Shown one piece after another: positions 1 to 7,256 of a stretch of 27,856 nucleotides of DNA (positions are counted from its first letter, which is position 1; every line of letters starts with the position of its first letter). The stretch is taken from NCBI GenBank assembly GCA_963629395.1, contig CAVGIV010000035.1:1-27856 (forward strand), given 5' to 3'. The translations under genes were made by a program, and so were the position numbers. The notes under the pieces are model-generated. The model saw only the letters and a list, made by a program, of their open reading frames with translations, did not search any database and had not been told where the DNA came from. This DNA is from CAG-791 sp963629395. Its GTDB lineage: Bacteria; Bacillota; Clostridia; Lachnospirales; Lachnospiraceae.

Positions 1-59
1 TCTGGCCGGCCACATCGAGGTTTTCCGAAGGAAAATCGAGATGGGCTCTGAATAGTTAC
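1..59 (+). repeat. Solo right end of a dispersed TIR-bearing repeat
   Basis: The stretch ends in GGCTCTGAATAGTTAC (44-59). Its exact reverse complement opens the MITE-like element at 21149, and near-copies occur at 9081-9096, 21286-21301 and, inverted, at 21551-21566. An imperfect hairpin (arms around TTTTCC/GGAAAA, 21-35) precedes it and may help end the minus-strand repressor transcript. The other end of the element would lie outside the window, so its length is unknown. Confidence 0.7.
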
Positions 60-77
60 AAAAATTTTAGCGATGTC

Positions 78-593
78 TTATCGATGCTTTAACAGGGAGC
101 GAACGAAGGATTGAATGGCTTCCTTGGAATCGGGAGGCGCATTCAGGTAGGTATTGATTACCATGCGGTCGCCGTCCGTGAGCTTGACAGCCTGACTGTC
201 ATCATACAGGGCAGACTGCGGAGGGTCCGGCTGCTCTCTTACTGCTGCACTCTGTGGAATACGGCTCGTGGAGCTGCTGCAAGAAGCGCTGTAGGAATTG
301 GGATCGGAAGAGGGGCTGTCTGCATGCGCGGTATCCTCTGAGATCGGCTGCGGACTGACGGAGGAAATGGTACGGTAAGGGATGGCTCCGGCAAGCCAGG
401 CCGGTTCAACACCAAAGTATCCGCCCAGACGCTCCAGAGCATAGGACTGTGCACTGTTCTTTTGATTGAGCCAGTTTGAAACGGCAGACTTGGAGAAGCC
501 GAGCTCTTTTGCAAGAGTGGATGCATCCAGTCCGGCCCGGTCCATTTCAGAACGAAGGCGCTGGGAGAAAAGCTTGTTGTTGTGGTAATCCAA
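78..593 (-). CDS. XRE-family helix-turn-helix repressor with Ser/Pro-rich linker
   Basis: This is a 171-residue DNA-binding protein. Residues about 9-66 form a Cro/C1-type helix-turn-helix (LAKELGFSKSAVSNWLNQK is the recognition region). Residues about 75-130 are a low-complexity Ser/Pro/Asp linker. The last 40 residues form a short acidic-to-basic tail of unknown role, perhaps for dimerisation. The start is a TTG: a full AAGGAGG (minus strand, bases 601-607) sits 7 nt upstream of it, and no ATG fits that site. It is transcribed away from the small HTH gene at 770, and two palindromic operators lie between them, the usual arrangement of a phage-type or mobile-element immunity switch. The targets are inferred; autoregulation is the simplest reading. 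No integrase or other phage gene is visible, so it could equally be a domesticated regulator. Confidence 0.85.
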   Translation of the reverse strand: MDYHNNKLFSQRLRSEMDRAGLDASTLAKELGFSKSAVSNWLNQKNSAQSYALERLGGYFGVEPAWLAGAIPYRTISSVSPQPISEDTAHADSPSSDPNSYSASCSSSTSRIPQSAAVREQPDPPQSALYDDSQAVKLTDGDRMVINTYLNAPPDSKEAIQSFVRSLLKHR

Positions 594-641
594 TACAGCA
601 CCTCCTTGCCTTTTACCCGTAACGAGTAGAGATTATGGGTC

Positions 642-647
642 ATTATA
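642..647 (-). promoter_or_regulatory. Candidate -10 box for the minus-strand repressor gene
   Basis: The minus strand reads TATAAT here, about 50 nt upstream of the TTG start. The best -35 match (TTGAAC, overlapping the right arm of the operator at 670-686) is 20-22 bp away, longer than ideal. The -10 is convincing and the -35 is weak. Overlap with the operator would allow repression of this promoter too. Confidence 0.4.
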
Positions 648-669
648 TACTGCAGTCCGGAAATCTTTG

Positions 670-718
670 GTTCAAAGTATGTGAACTGGATGCGGTTGAC
701 GGTTCAAAATACGTGAAC
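670..718. promoter_or_regulatory. Two 17-bp palindromic operators, GTTCA-N7-TGAAC
   Basis: GTTCAAAGTATGTGAAC (670-686) and GTTCAAAATACGTGAAC (702-718) are direct copies of one dyad, 32 bp apart, which is about three helical turns and places them on the same DNA face. They lie between two divergent HTH genes. The second copy fills the 17-bp spacer of the promoter for the gene at 770. This is what binding sites for a dimeric XRE repressor look like; which of the two HTH proteins binds is inference. Confidence 0.8.
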
Positions 719-724
719 TATGCT
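696..724 (+). promoter_or_regulatory. Sigma-A promoter of the small HTH gene with operator in its spacer
   Basis: TTGACG (696-701) and TATGCT (719-724) are separated by exactly 17 bp, and that spacer is the second palindromic operator. Repressor bound there would block RNA polymerase directly. The predicted start site is near 731, leaving a leader of about 40 nt before the ATG at 770. Confidence 0.6.
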
Positions 725-769
725 GAAACAAAGTGCTGTTGTTGCAGGGCAGGGAAGGAATGAAACGAT

Positions 770-1012
770 ATGAAACCAAGTCAGTCAGTTTTTGATTATG
801 CAAAGCTTCGGGGAGCGATCCGTGAACATTTTGGAACAGAGGGGGCGTATGCAAAGGCCATCGGGCGCAGCTCCAACTACATTTCGAAGGTTTTTCAGGG
901 GAAGAGCAATTTCAGCGTGATTGATGTGGCCAAGTCGGCAGAGGTGCTGGGAATAGCCAGCGAAGATATCGGCAAATATTTCTTTGAGAAGAGATCGTCT
1001 TCCATCTGGTGA
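770..1012 (+). CDS. Small phage-type HTH protein (DUF739/Cro-like)
   Basis: This is an 80-residue protein that is almost entirely one helix-turn-helix unit (residues about 12-65, with GAYAKAIGRSSNYISKVFQG as turn and recognition helix). The size and pattern resemble the DUF739-like and Cro-like proteins of Firmicute prophages. The start ATG has an AAGGAA-type ribosome site 9-10 nt upstream. Its promoter contains one of the two palindromic operators shared with the divergent repressor, so the pair probably forms a bistable or autoregulated switch. A terminator hairpin starts 20 nt after its stop codon and separates it from rnfC. No structural, lysis or integration gene is present, so this looks like an isolated regulatory remnant or domesticated switch. 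The family assignment is from pattern only. Confidence 0.75.
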   Translation: MKPSQSVFDYAKLRGAIREHFGTEGAYAKAIGRSSNYISKVFQGKSNFSVIDVAKSAEVLGIASEDIGKYFFEKRSSSIW

Positions 1013-1035
1013 AGAATGGGTAAGGAAGATATAAT
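1007..1035 (+). promoter_or_regulatory. Candidate promoter for rnfC-rnfD
   Basis: A perfect TATAAT (1030-1035) lies 17 bp after a weak -35, TGGTGA (1007-1012, overlapping the stop of the HTH gene). The predicted start site is about 1041-1043. A transcript from here would lack nearly all of the left arm of the terminator hairpin (1033-1043), leaving the AGGAG ribosome site of rnfC unpaired. The -10 is strong and the -35 poor. Confidence 0.45.
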
Positions 1036-1073
1036 ACTCCTGTATGCCGCAAAGGCAGACAGGAGTATTTTTT
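1033..1073 (+). terminator. Intrinsic terminator whose 3' arm contains the rnfC ribosome site
   Basis: An 11-bp perfect stem pairs 1033-1043 (AATACTCCTGT) with 1059-1069. An inner TGCC/GGCA stem (1045-1048/1054-1057) continues the helix, and T-tract 1068-1073 follows. It ends the HTH gene transcript. The 3' arm includes AGGAG (1061-1065), 8 nt before the rnfC ATG at 1074, so in read-through RNA the hairpin would also hide that ribosome site. Confidence 0.8.
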
Positions 1074-2435
1074 ATGGCGAGACTGACTTTTGCGGGTGGA
1101 ATACACCCGTATTCCGGAAAGGAACTGACGAGAAACGAAGCAATACAGAATGTTCTGCCCCCGGAAGGGGAACTGTTCTATCCGCTCCGGCAGCACATCG
1201 GTGCGCCGGCCGTTTCTGTGGTACATATTGGTGATTATGTCAGTGCAGGACAGATGATTGCGCGGGCGGACGGGGGACTGTCGGCCCACGTTTTTTCTTC
1301 TGTGTCCGGGCAGGTGGTGGCGATTGAGGAGATTCCGGACATCCGCGGAATTGCGCAGGAGTGCATTGTTATTCGTAATGACGGAACGTATCGGGAACAG
1401 TATTATCCGGAGAATCTGGATTATTCCCGCCTTTCCGCAGAGCACCTTCTGGCGCTGATTCGTGATGCCGGTATTGTGGGACTGGGCGGATCGGGACTTC
1501 CTACGCATTATAAGCTGATGACGGCTAACAGGAGCACGGTGAACACCGTGATAGCGAACTGTGTAGAGTGTGAACCGTATCTTACAGGGGATTACAGGCG
1601 CATTCTGGAGGATCCGTGGAAGGTGATCGGCGGACTGGCCATTTGCCTTTCCATTTTTCCGAAGGCCAGAGGAATCATTGCGGTTTCGGAGTCAAATCGG
1701 GAGGGATACCAGCTTCTGCGGGAGCTTTTGATCAATAATCCGCGCATTTACGTGCAAAGATGCAAGGATAAATACCCGCAGGGCTCGGAGCGCCAGCTAA
1801 TTCATGCGATTACGGGCCGGACGCTTAACGCCAAAATGCTGCCCTATGAGATCGGCTGCATGGTTTTGAACACAGAGACACTGGTTGCGATTAATCAGGC
1901 TGTTTTGATGCAGGAGCCATTGTTCACACGAATTATTACTGTGTCCGGGCAGGCAGCAGCACATCCATGCAATCTGCGCGTGCGGTGCGGGGAAACCTAT
2001 CGGGATGTTCTGGAGCAGGCTGGGGGTTTGCGCCGTTTTTCGAAGGAGAGCAATACACTCTTTCTGGCTGGGGGGCCGCTGACAGGTACAGAGATTCAAA
2101 ATCTCGATGCGCCGATCACCAAGCTTTCCTCCGCGCTGATCTGCATCCCCAAGCGCACTGTGCAGGAGCAGCAGGAGACGCCCTGCATTCGGTGCCGCAG
2201 GTGTACGCAGGTCTGTCCCAACCAGATCGTGCCGATGCAGCTGATTCGGGATGTGCGGGCAGACAATAAGCCGGCGTTTGTCGAGCATGCGGGACTGGAG
2301 TGCTGCGACTGCGGATGCTGCAGCTATGTGTGTCCGGCCAAGATCAATCTTTCAGAGGAGATTGGCGCTATGAAGCAGGCCTGCCTGCAGAATACGGCGC
2401 TTGCCGGAAGCTATGCAAGGAGGTACCAGTCATGA
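1074..2435 (+). CDS. rnfC: RnfC-like electron transport subunit
   Basis: This 453-residue, cytoplasmic membrane-associated iron-sulfur flavoprotein resembles the NADH-facing subunit of Rnf complexes. The N-terminal RnfC barrel starts FAGGIHPYSGKE. The nucleotide/flavin-binding loop is GLGGSGLPTHYK (about 136-147), followed by NCVECEPYLTGDYR (about 162-175), both hallmarks of the family. Two 4Fe-4S motifs lie at the C-terminus: C371, C374, C377, C381 and C410, C413, C416, C420, with extra cysteines at 411 and 415. The ATG at 1074 is preferred over an upstream in-frame ATG at 1044 because the 1044 codon lies inside the terminator loop, and AGGAG is 8 nt before 1074. The stop overlaps the rnfD start (ATGA). 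Normal Rnf operons also encode G, E, A and B; none is here. The fold assignment is firm. Membership in a classical ion-pumping complex is doubtful. Confidence 0.88.
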   Translation: MARLTFAGGIHPYSGKELTRNEAIQNVLPPEGELFYPLRQHIGAPAVSVVHIGDYVSAGQMIARADGGLSAHVFSSVSGQVVAIEEIPDIRGIAQECIVIRNDGTYREQYYPENLDYSRLSAEHLLALIRDAGIVGLGGSGLPTHYKLMTANRSTVNTVIANCVECEPYLTGDYRRILEDPWKVIGGLAICLSIFPKARGIIAVSESNREGYQLLRELLINNPRIYVQRCKDKYPQGSERQLIHAITGRTLNAKMLPYEIGCMVLNTETLVAINQAVLMQEPLFTRIITVSGQAAAHPCNLRVRCGETYRDVLEQAGGLRRFSKESNTLFLAGGPLTGTEIQNLDAPITKLSSALICIPKRTVQEQQETPCIRCRRCTQVCPNQIVPMQLIRDVRADNKPAFVEHAGLECCDCGCCSYVCPAKINLSEEIGAMKQACLQNTALAGSYARRYQS

Positions 2436-3754
2436 AGAGCAGAACGTACAAAGCCTTCGGGGCGGCGCCTTTTGCACGGACCAGAATTACCACAGGGGAT
2501 CTTATGTACCTGGTGGTGCTGGCGCTGCTGCCTTGTGCGGGAGTCGGTATTTACCGGTACGGATTTCATGCAGCCCTGCTGATGGGATCTGCAGTGGGTA
2601 CAGCCATTGTGTGCGAGCTTGTCTGCGGGTGGATATGGCACAGCAGGACTTCCTCTGTTATGGATTATTCCTGCGTGGTTACCGGATTGATTGGCGGACT
2701 CATTCTTCCGCCGAGGGCTCCGCTTTGGGCAGGGGCAGCACTTTCCGGACTAGCGATTGTGCTTTTCAAGCATGCCTTCGGCGGACTGGGCAAAAATCTT
2801 TTAAATCCTGCCATGGCCGGAAAATGCGTGCTGCTTCTTATTTGCCGTGAAATGATGACAGATTTGACAACGCCCGCCTATGCAACACTGCCTCCGCTGG
2901 AGCTTTTGCAGAGCGGAGAGACGCCGAGTCTTTGGGATATGCTTACGGGAAATGTTCCCGGGTGCATTGGAACATCCTCTGCACTTGCTGTGCTGGCTGC
3001 GGTGGTTATACTTTTCCTGGCAGGGCTTTTGGATCTTACCATTCCGCTTGCAGCGATGGCATCCTTTTCGGTATGCTATGTGCTGATTGGCCGGTACGGA
3101 ATGTCTCCATACACACTTGCCATTCAGCTGTGCGGCGGGAGCTTTCTTTTCACTGTATTTATCATGGCGGAGGATTTTACCACGACGCCGGTTTCAAGGT
3201 CAGCCAGAATCCTGTACGGGATCATCCTTGGAAGCGCAGCGTTTGTATTCCGCAAGCTTGGATTGTATGAGGACGGCGTGGTCTATGCGCTGCTCCTTGT
3301 GAATTTTCTGCGGCCGCTTCTGGATAAAAAGCTGGCGCCGAAGCCCTTTGGTACAAGTGCCAGGAAGTGGGTAATAAAGGAAAGCAGAGGACAACGAAGA
3401 AATCCGTCGGCACCGGCTCCTGAGAAACCAGTGGCACTTCGCAAAAATGCGGAACCCATCGGAACCCTGACCGGGGAGAAGAAAGCAAAGGGGCACCAGC
3501 CGGAAGTGAAGCAATCAATGACCACGCCGGAGAAGAGCCGCAAGACGGGTCCGGAAACGGAAAAGAAGGCGGAAACGACGCTTCTTGCTACGGAGCTGAC
3601 CAACGAGCAGATTGATGAAGAGTTCCGCAAGTTCCAGGAGCTTATTGAGAAGGAAGCCAGAGGACTTGAAACAGCCCGATATACAGGAGATGATACCCTC
3701 CTTCGAGAGGCCTATGCGGAGGCAGAGGCCTCTCGAAGAGAAGAGAAGAAGTAG
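2432..3754 (+). CDS. rnfD: RnfD-like membrane subunit with a long charged C-terminal tail
   Basis: This is a 440-residue membrane protein of the NqrB/RnfD family, the polytopic flavin-carrying subunit that passes electrons across the membrane. Residues 1-310 hold about ten hydrophobic segments. Family landmarks are HAFGGLGKNLLNPAMAGK (114-131), GNVPGCIGTSSALA (173-186) and MAEDFTTTPVSRSARILYG (245-263). The segment that in relatives carries the covalently bound FMN on the threonine of an SGAT-type motif reads PAYATLPP (148-155). Thr152 may be the site, but the motif is not canonical. Residues 311-440 are an unusual Lys/Glu/Pro-rich cytoplasmic-type tail with a predicted helical end (391-440). 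The start overlaps the rnfC stop by 4 bp and has a strong AAGGAGG at 2417-2423. thrC follows after 22 bp, so the cluster ends as C-D only. Function as an electron-transfer partner of RnfC is inferred. Confidence 0.85.
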   Translation: MKSRTYKAFGAAPFARTRITTGDLMYLVVLALLPCAGVGIYRYGFHAALLMGSAVGTAIVCELVCGWIWHSRTSSVMDYSCVVTGLIGGLILPPRAPLWAGAALSGLAIVLFKHAFGGLGKNLLNPAMAGKCVLLLICREMMTDLTTPAYATLPPLELLQSGETPSLWDMLTGNVPGCIGTSSALAVLAAVVILFLAGLLDLTIPLAAMASFSVCYVLIGRYGMSPYTLAIQLCGGSFLFTVFIMAEDFTTTPVSRSARILYGIILGSAAFVFRKLGLYEDGVVYALLLVNFLRPLLDKKLAPKPFGTSARKWVIKESRGQRRNPSAPAPEKPVALRKNAEPIGTLTGEKKAKGHQPEVKQSMTTPEKSRKTGPETEKKAETTLLATELTNEQIDEEFRKFQELIEKEARGLETARYTGDDTLLREAYAEAEASRREEKK

Positions 3755-3776
3755 GATGATGCAGAAAGGAAAAACG

Positions 3777-5324
3777 ATGGAAAAGATCATGTACCGCAGC
3801 ACTAGAAGTGACAGCACACCGATTACAGCATCACAGGCTATTTTGAAGGGACTTTCGGATGACGGCGGATTGTTTGTTCCGACCAGTCTTCCAAGGCTTG
3901 ATGTAACCCTGGAGGAGCTTGCAGGCAAGACGTACAAGGAAGTTTCATACGAGGTAATGAAGCTGTTTCTCACAGATTACACGGAGGAGGAGCTTCGCGG
4001 ATGCATTGACGCAGCCTACGACGAGAAATTTGATACAGAGGCTATTGCGCCCCTTCATGCAGCCGGCGGCGTGGAATACATGGAGCTGTTCCACGGCGCA
4101 ACGATAGCATTTAAAGATATGGCCTTGTCCATTCTGCCGCATCTGATGATTACGGCGGCCAGAAAGAATAAAGAGGATAAGAAGATCGTCATTTTGACGG
4201 CAACCTCCGGCGACACCGGGAAAGCGGCGCTGGCCGGCTTTGCGGATGTTCCGGGAACAAAGATTGTGGTTTTTTATCCGAAGGACGGCGTTTCCTCTAT
4301 CCAGGAGCGTCAGATGGTAACGCAGCAGGGAGACAATACCTGCGTGGTCGGCATCCGCGGGAATTTTGACGATGCACAAAGCGGCGTAAAGAAAATCTTT
4401 ACAGATCCTTCGGAGAGAGAAAAGCTTGCGGCAGCAGGGTATCAGTTTTCTTCGGCCAATTCCATCAACATAGGACGACTTGTGCCGCAGATTGCCTATT
4501 ATGTCTGGGCGTACACAAGACTCCTTGGGGCGTCGGCAAATGTCGGAAAGCCGGAGAGCATTCGCGGCGGTGTGGCCGCAGATGCCGGTATCCGTGTAGG
4601 TGAGGCGGTTAATTTTGTGGTTCCTACCGGCAACTTCGGCAATATTCTTGCAGGCTTCTACGCGATGCAGCTGGGGGTTCCGGTACACAAGCTGATTTGT
4701 GCCTCCAATTCCAACAAGGTGCTGTTTGACTTTTTTGAGACGGGCGTTTACGACAGAAACCGCGAGTTTATTCTGACGACATCCCCCTCTATGGATATAT
4801 TGATCTCCTCCAATCTCGAGCGTCTGATTTATCATATTGCAGGAGATAACGCGGCAGCGGATGCCGGTTATATGCAGAGCCTTTCTGAACAGGGTAAATA
4901 TGAGATCACGCCGTCCATGCGGGAAGAGCTCGGAATCTTCTACGGCGGATGGGCTAGCGAGGAGGAGACTGCGGAGGAAATCCGCAGACGCTTTGAAGAG
5001 GATGCTTATGTTATTGATCCCCACACGGCAGTTGCCTCTGCTGTTTACGGCAAATACAAAAAGGAGACAGGGGACGCCACGAGAACAGTCATTGTATCTA
5101 CGGCTTCTCCCTTTAAGTTCGAGACGTCTGTGATGAAGGCACTTGGAAAGCCGCATGACCTTCCGGATCTGGAGCTTGCGGATGCGCTCTCCAAGGTCAG
5201 CGGTGTTGCTGTGCCGAAGGCGGTTGCCGGTCTTCGGGATGCCGAAATTCGGCATAAGACGGTATGTGACAAGGATACTACGGCCATGCTGCATGAGGTG
5301 GAGCGTTTCCTTGGCATTGAATGA
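3777..5324 (+). CDS. thrC: Threonine synthase
   Basis: This cytoplasmic PLP enzyme converts O-phosphohomoserine to threonine, the last step of threonine synthesis. The protein has 515 residues, close to the 480-520 usual for the longer bacterial form. The N-terminus YRSTRS...GLSDDGGLFVP is the family signature. The PLP lysine is K113 in HGATIAFKDMALS. The phosphate-binding glycine loop is ATSGDTGKAA, and VPTGNFGNILAG is also conserved. ATG at 3777 is chosen because GAAAGGA (3764-3770) is 6 nt upstream; an ATG four codons further (3789) is possible but has a poorer site. It starts 22 bp after rnfD, so it is probably co-transcribed, although no metabolic link between the two is obvious. No homoserine kinase or dehydrogenase is adjacent. 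Confidence 0.95.
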   Translation: MEKIMYRSTRSDSTPITASQAILKGLSDDGGLFVPTSLPRLDVTLEELAGKTYKEVSYEVMKLFLTDYTEEELRGCIDAAYDEKFDTEAIAPLHAAGGVEYMELFHGATIAFKDMALSILPHLMITAARKNKEDKKIVILTATSGDTGKAALAGFADVPGTKIVVFYPKDGVSSIQERQMVTQQGDNTCVVGIRGNFDDAQSGVKKIFTDPSEREKLAAAGYQFSSANSINIGRLVPQIAYYVWAYTRLLGASANVGKPESIRGGVAADAGIRVGEAVNFVVPTGNFGNILAGFYAMQLGVPVHKLICASNSNKVLFDFFETGVYDRNREFILTTSPSMDILISSNLERLIYHIAGDNAAADAGYMQSLSEQGKYEITPSMREELGIFYGGWASEEETAEEIRRRFEEDAYVIDPHTAVASAVYGKYKKETGDATRTVIVSTASPFKFETSVMKALGKPHDLPDLELADALSKVSGVAVPKAVAGLRDAEIRHKTVCDKDTTAMLHEVERFLGIE

Positions 5325-5387
5325 AAGCACTGAATGAAACAAGTGAATCAGAGAAGTGGATTAGTGGAGTAATTCGAGGAGAATGGT

Positions 5388-7211
5388 ATGACTGGTGATG
5401 TTATGGAGAATCCGTGCGTTTGCCGCCTGCAAAGACTGCGCGCAGCGATGGAGCAGGAAAATGTATCGGCGGTTTTGATTCCGACAGCGGATGATCACAA
5501 TTCGGAGTATGTTGCGGATCATTTTAAAGCAAGAGAGTATTACTGCGGCTTTACCGGCTCTGCGGGAACCGTTGTTGTCGGCAGGAAGAATGCAGCACTT
5601 TGGACGGACGGACGTTATTTTATCCAGGCGGCAGAGGAGCTGGAAGGGAGCGGCGTTTCTCTCATGCGGATGGGAATGGAAGGCGTTCCGACCATTGCAG
5701 AGTGGCTTAAGGAAGAGCTTTCCGAAGGAGAGGTTCTCTCCTTTGACGGCAGATGCCTGACGAAAAAGGAAGGCAAGGACCTGGAGGATTCCCTTTGCGC
5801 GGAGAAAATTTCGGTGCGGACGGATCTGGATCTGGCAGCTAGCTGCTGGGAGGATCGTCCTGCGCTTCCGTCCTCTGAGGTTTTCGTTCTGGATGCGGAT
5901 AAGTACGCCGGAGAGACAGCGGGCTCGAAGCTTGCAAGGCTTCGGGAGAAATTAAAGGAGCAGGGGGCGGATTCGTTTGTAACCGGCAAGCTCGATGAGA
6001 TCATGTGGCTTCTGAACATTCGAGGCAACGATGTGGAATACAATCCGGTGGCGCTTTCCTATGCTGTGATTACACAGGAGCAGGCCTTCCTGTATCTGCA
6101 GGAAAGCGAGTTAAGCAGCAGCGTTGAGCAGTATCTGACAGAGCAGGAGGTTACGCTGCGCCCCTACGAGAGCTTCTGGACAGAGTTGCCTGGTCTTTCC
6201 ATCGGAAACTGCGTGTGGATGGATCCGGAGGAAGCCAGCTATGCGGTATGGAAGTGCCTTACGGCGCAGCAGGAGCACAGAATCCTGGAGCTTCCGAGCC
6301 CGATCGGTCTGATGAAGGCCATCCGCAATGAAACGGAGATCCGGAATTTTAAGAGCATCTACATCGAAGACAGTGCGGCACTCACAAAGTTTATATACTG
6401 GCTGAAGAAGAGCGTAAAGGAGGGTGCGGCGCTGACAGAAGGAAGCGCAGCTGCCTATCTGGACCATCTGCGTTCGGAGATTTCGGACTACATTGAACTG
6501 TCCTTTGGAACCATCTCGGCCTACGGAAGCAACGCCGCCATGATGCACTATGAGCCGGACGAGAACGGCGGAGCGGAGATTCTTCCGGAGGGAATGCTTC
6601 TGGTGGACTCCGGCGGACAGTATCTCCGCGGTACAACGGATGTAACAAGAACCATGTCACTGGGACCTGTGACACAGGAAATGCGCAGGAGCTATACGCT
6701 GACGGCGGTGTCGCAGCTGCAGCTGATGGGAACTGTTTTTCTGAAGGGCTGCAACGGCATGTCGCTGGATATTATGGCAAGAGAGCCCATGTGGCAGAAC
6801 GGCATGGACTATAAGTGCGGAACGGGACATGGAATCGGGTATCTTCTGAATGTCCATGAGGGACCGCAGAATATCCGGTGGAAAAAGAGAAACGAGGCGG
6901 ATACAACGCCCTTTGAGCCCGGCATGGTGATTTCAGATGAGCCGGGTGTTTACAAGGAAGGGCAGTACGGCATCCGCATTGAGACCATTCTTTTGTGCAG
7001 GGAATGGGGGAAAACGCCGGATGGAGAGTTCCTTTGCTTTGAGCCTTTGACGTTTGCACCGCTGGACAGAGAGCTCCTGGACCCGGAGGTACTGACCCCG
7101 CACACAAGAAAGCTCCTGAACGAATACCATCAGAAGGTTCTGGAGAACATTCTGCCGTTCCTGAATGAGGAGGAGGCTGCCTGGCTGAAAGAGGAGTGCC
7201 GGGAAATCTGA
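5388..7211 (+). CDS. pepP: Aminopeptidase P family (Xaa-Pro) metallopeptidase, long form
   Basis: This M24B peptidase removes the N-terminal residue before proline and is cytoplasmic (no signal peptide). At 607 residues it is the long, three-domain form: two creatinase-like N-terminal domains (about 11-150 and 175-310), the pita-bread catalytic domain (about 315-540), and a C-terminal extension. The dinuclear metal ligands are all visible: D407 in LLVDSGGQY, D418 in GTTDVTRTM, H481 in GTGHGIGY, E518 in SDEPGVY and E532 in YGIRIET. The ATG at 5388 has GAGGAG 8 nt upstream; Met6 (5403) is a weaker alternative. It follows thrC after 63 bp, possibly on the same transcript. A 6S-type RNA with its own promoter begins right after the stop. 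Confidence 0.92.
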   Translation: MTGDVMENPCVCRLQRLRAAMEQENVSAVLIPTADDHNSEYVADHFKAREYYCGFTGSAGTVVVGRKNAALWTDGRYFIQAAEELEGSGVSLMRMGMEGVPTIAEWLKEELSEGEVLSFDGRCLTKKEGKDLEDSLCAEKISVRTDLDLAASCWEDRPALPSSEVFVLDADKYAGETAGSKLARLREKLKEQGADSFVTGKLDEIMWLLNIRGNDVEYNPVALSYAVITQEQAFLYLQESELSSSVEQYLTEQEVTLRPYESFWTELPGLSIGNCVWMDPEEASYAVWKCLTAQQEHRILELPSPIGLMKAIRNETEIRNFKSIYIEDSAALTKFIYWLKKSVKEGAALTEGSAAAYLDHLRSEISDYIELSFGTISAYGSNAAMMHYEPDENGGAEILPEGMLLVDSGGQYLRGTTDVTRTMSLGPVTQEMRRSYTLTAVSQLQLMGTVFLKGCNGMSLDIMAREPMWQNGMDYKCGTGHGIGYLLNVHEGPQNIRWKKRNEADTTPFEPGMVISDEPGVYKEGQYGIRIETILLCREWGKTPDGEFLCFEPLTFAPLDRELLDPEVLTPHTRKLLNEYHQKVLENILPFLNEEEAAWLKEECREI

Positions 7212-7222
7212 AGCCTGTCCGG

Positions 7223-7251
7223 TGGACAAGACCCGGACAGATTGCTATACT
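7223..7251 (+). promoter_or_regulatory. Strong sigma-A promoter of the 6S-like RNA
   Basis: TGGACA (7223-7228), a 17-bp spacer, then an extended -10, TGC-TATACT (7243-7251), give a near-consensus promoter starting 12 bp after pepP. The expected start is about 7257-7258, which is exactly where the closing stem of the RNA begins. An inverted repeat CTGTCCGG/CCGGACAG (7215-7222/7233-7240) brackets the -35. Confidence 0.8.
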
Positions 7252-7256
7252 GGTTG

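Noticed and set aside
78..1012. A prophage
   Set aside because: Only the two HTH genes are present; no integrase, structural, lysis or attachment sequence was seen, so only a regulatory remnant is claimed.
1044..1073. An upstream start for rnfC
   Set aside because: The ATG at 1044 lies inside the terminator loop with no ribosome site, while 1074 has AGGAG at 8 nt and begins the conserved N-terminus.
3945..5342. A 465-codon open frame on the minus strand opposite thrC
   Set aside because: The same shadow effect; the thrC frame is well supported and the antisense product shows no family pattern.
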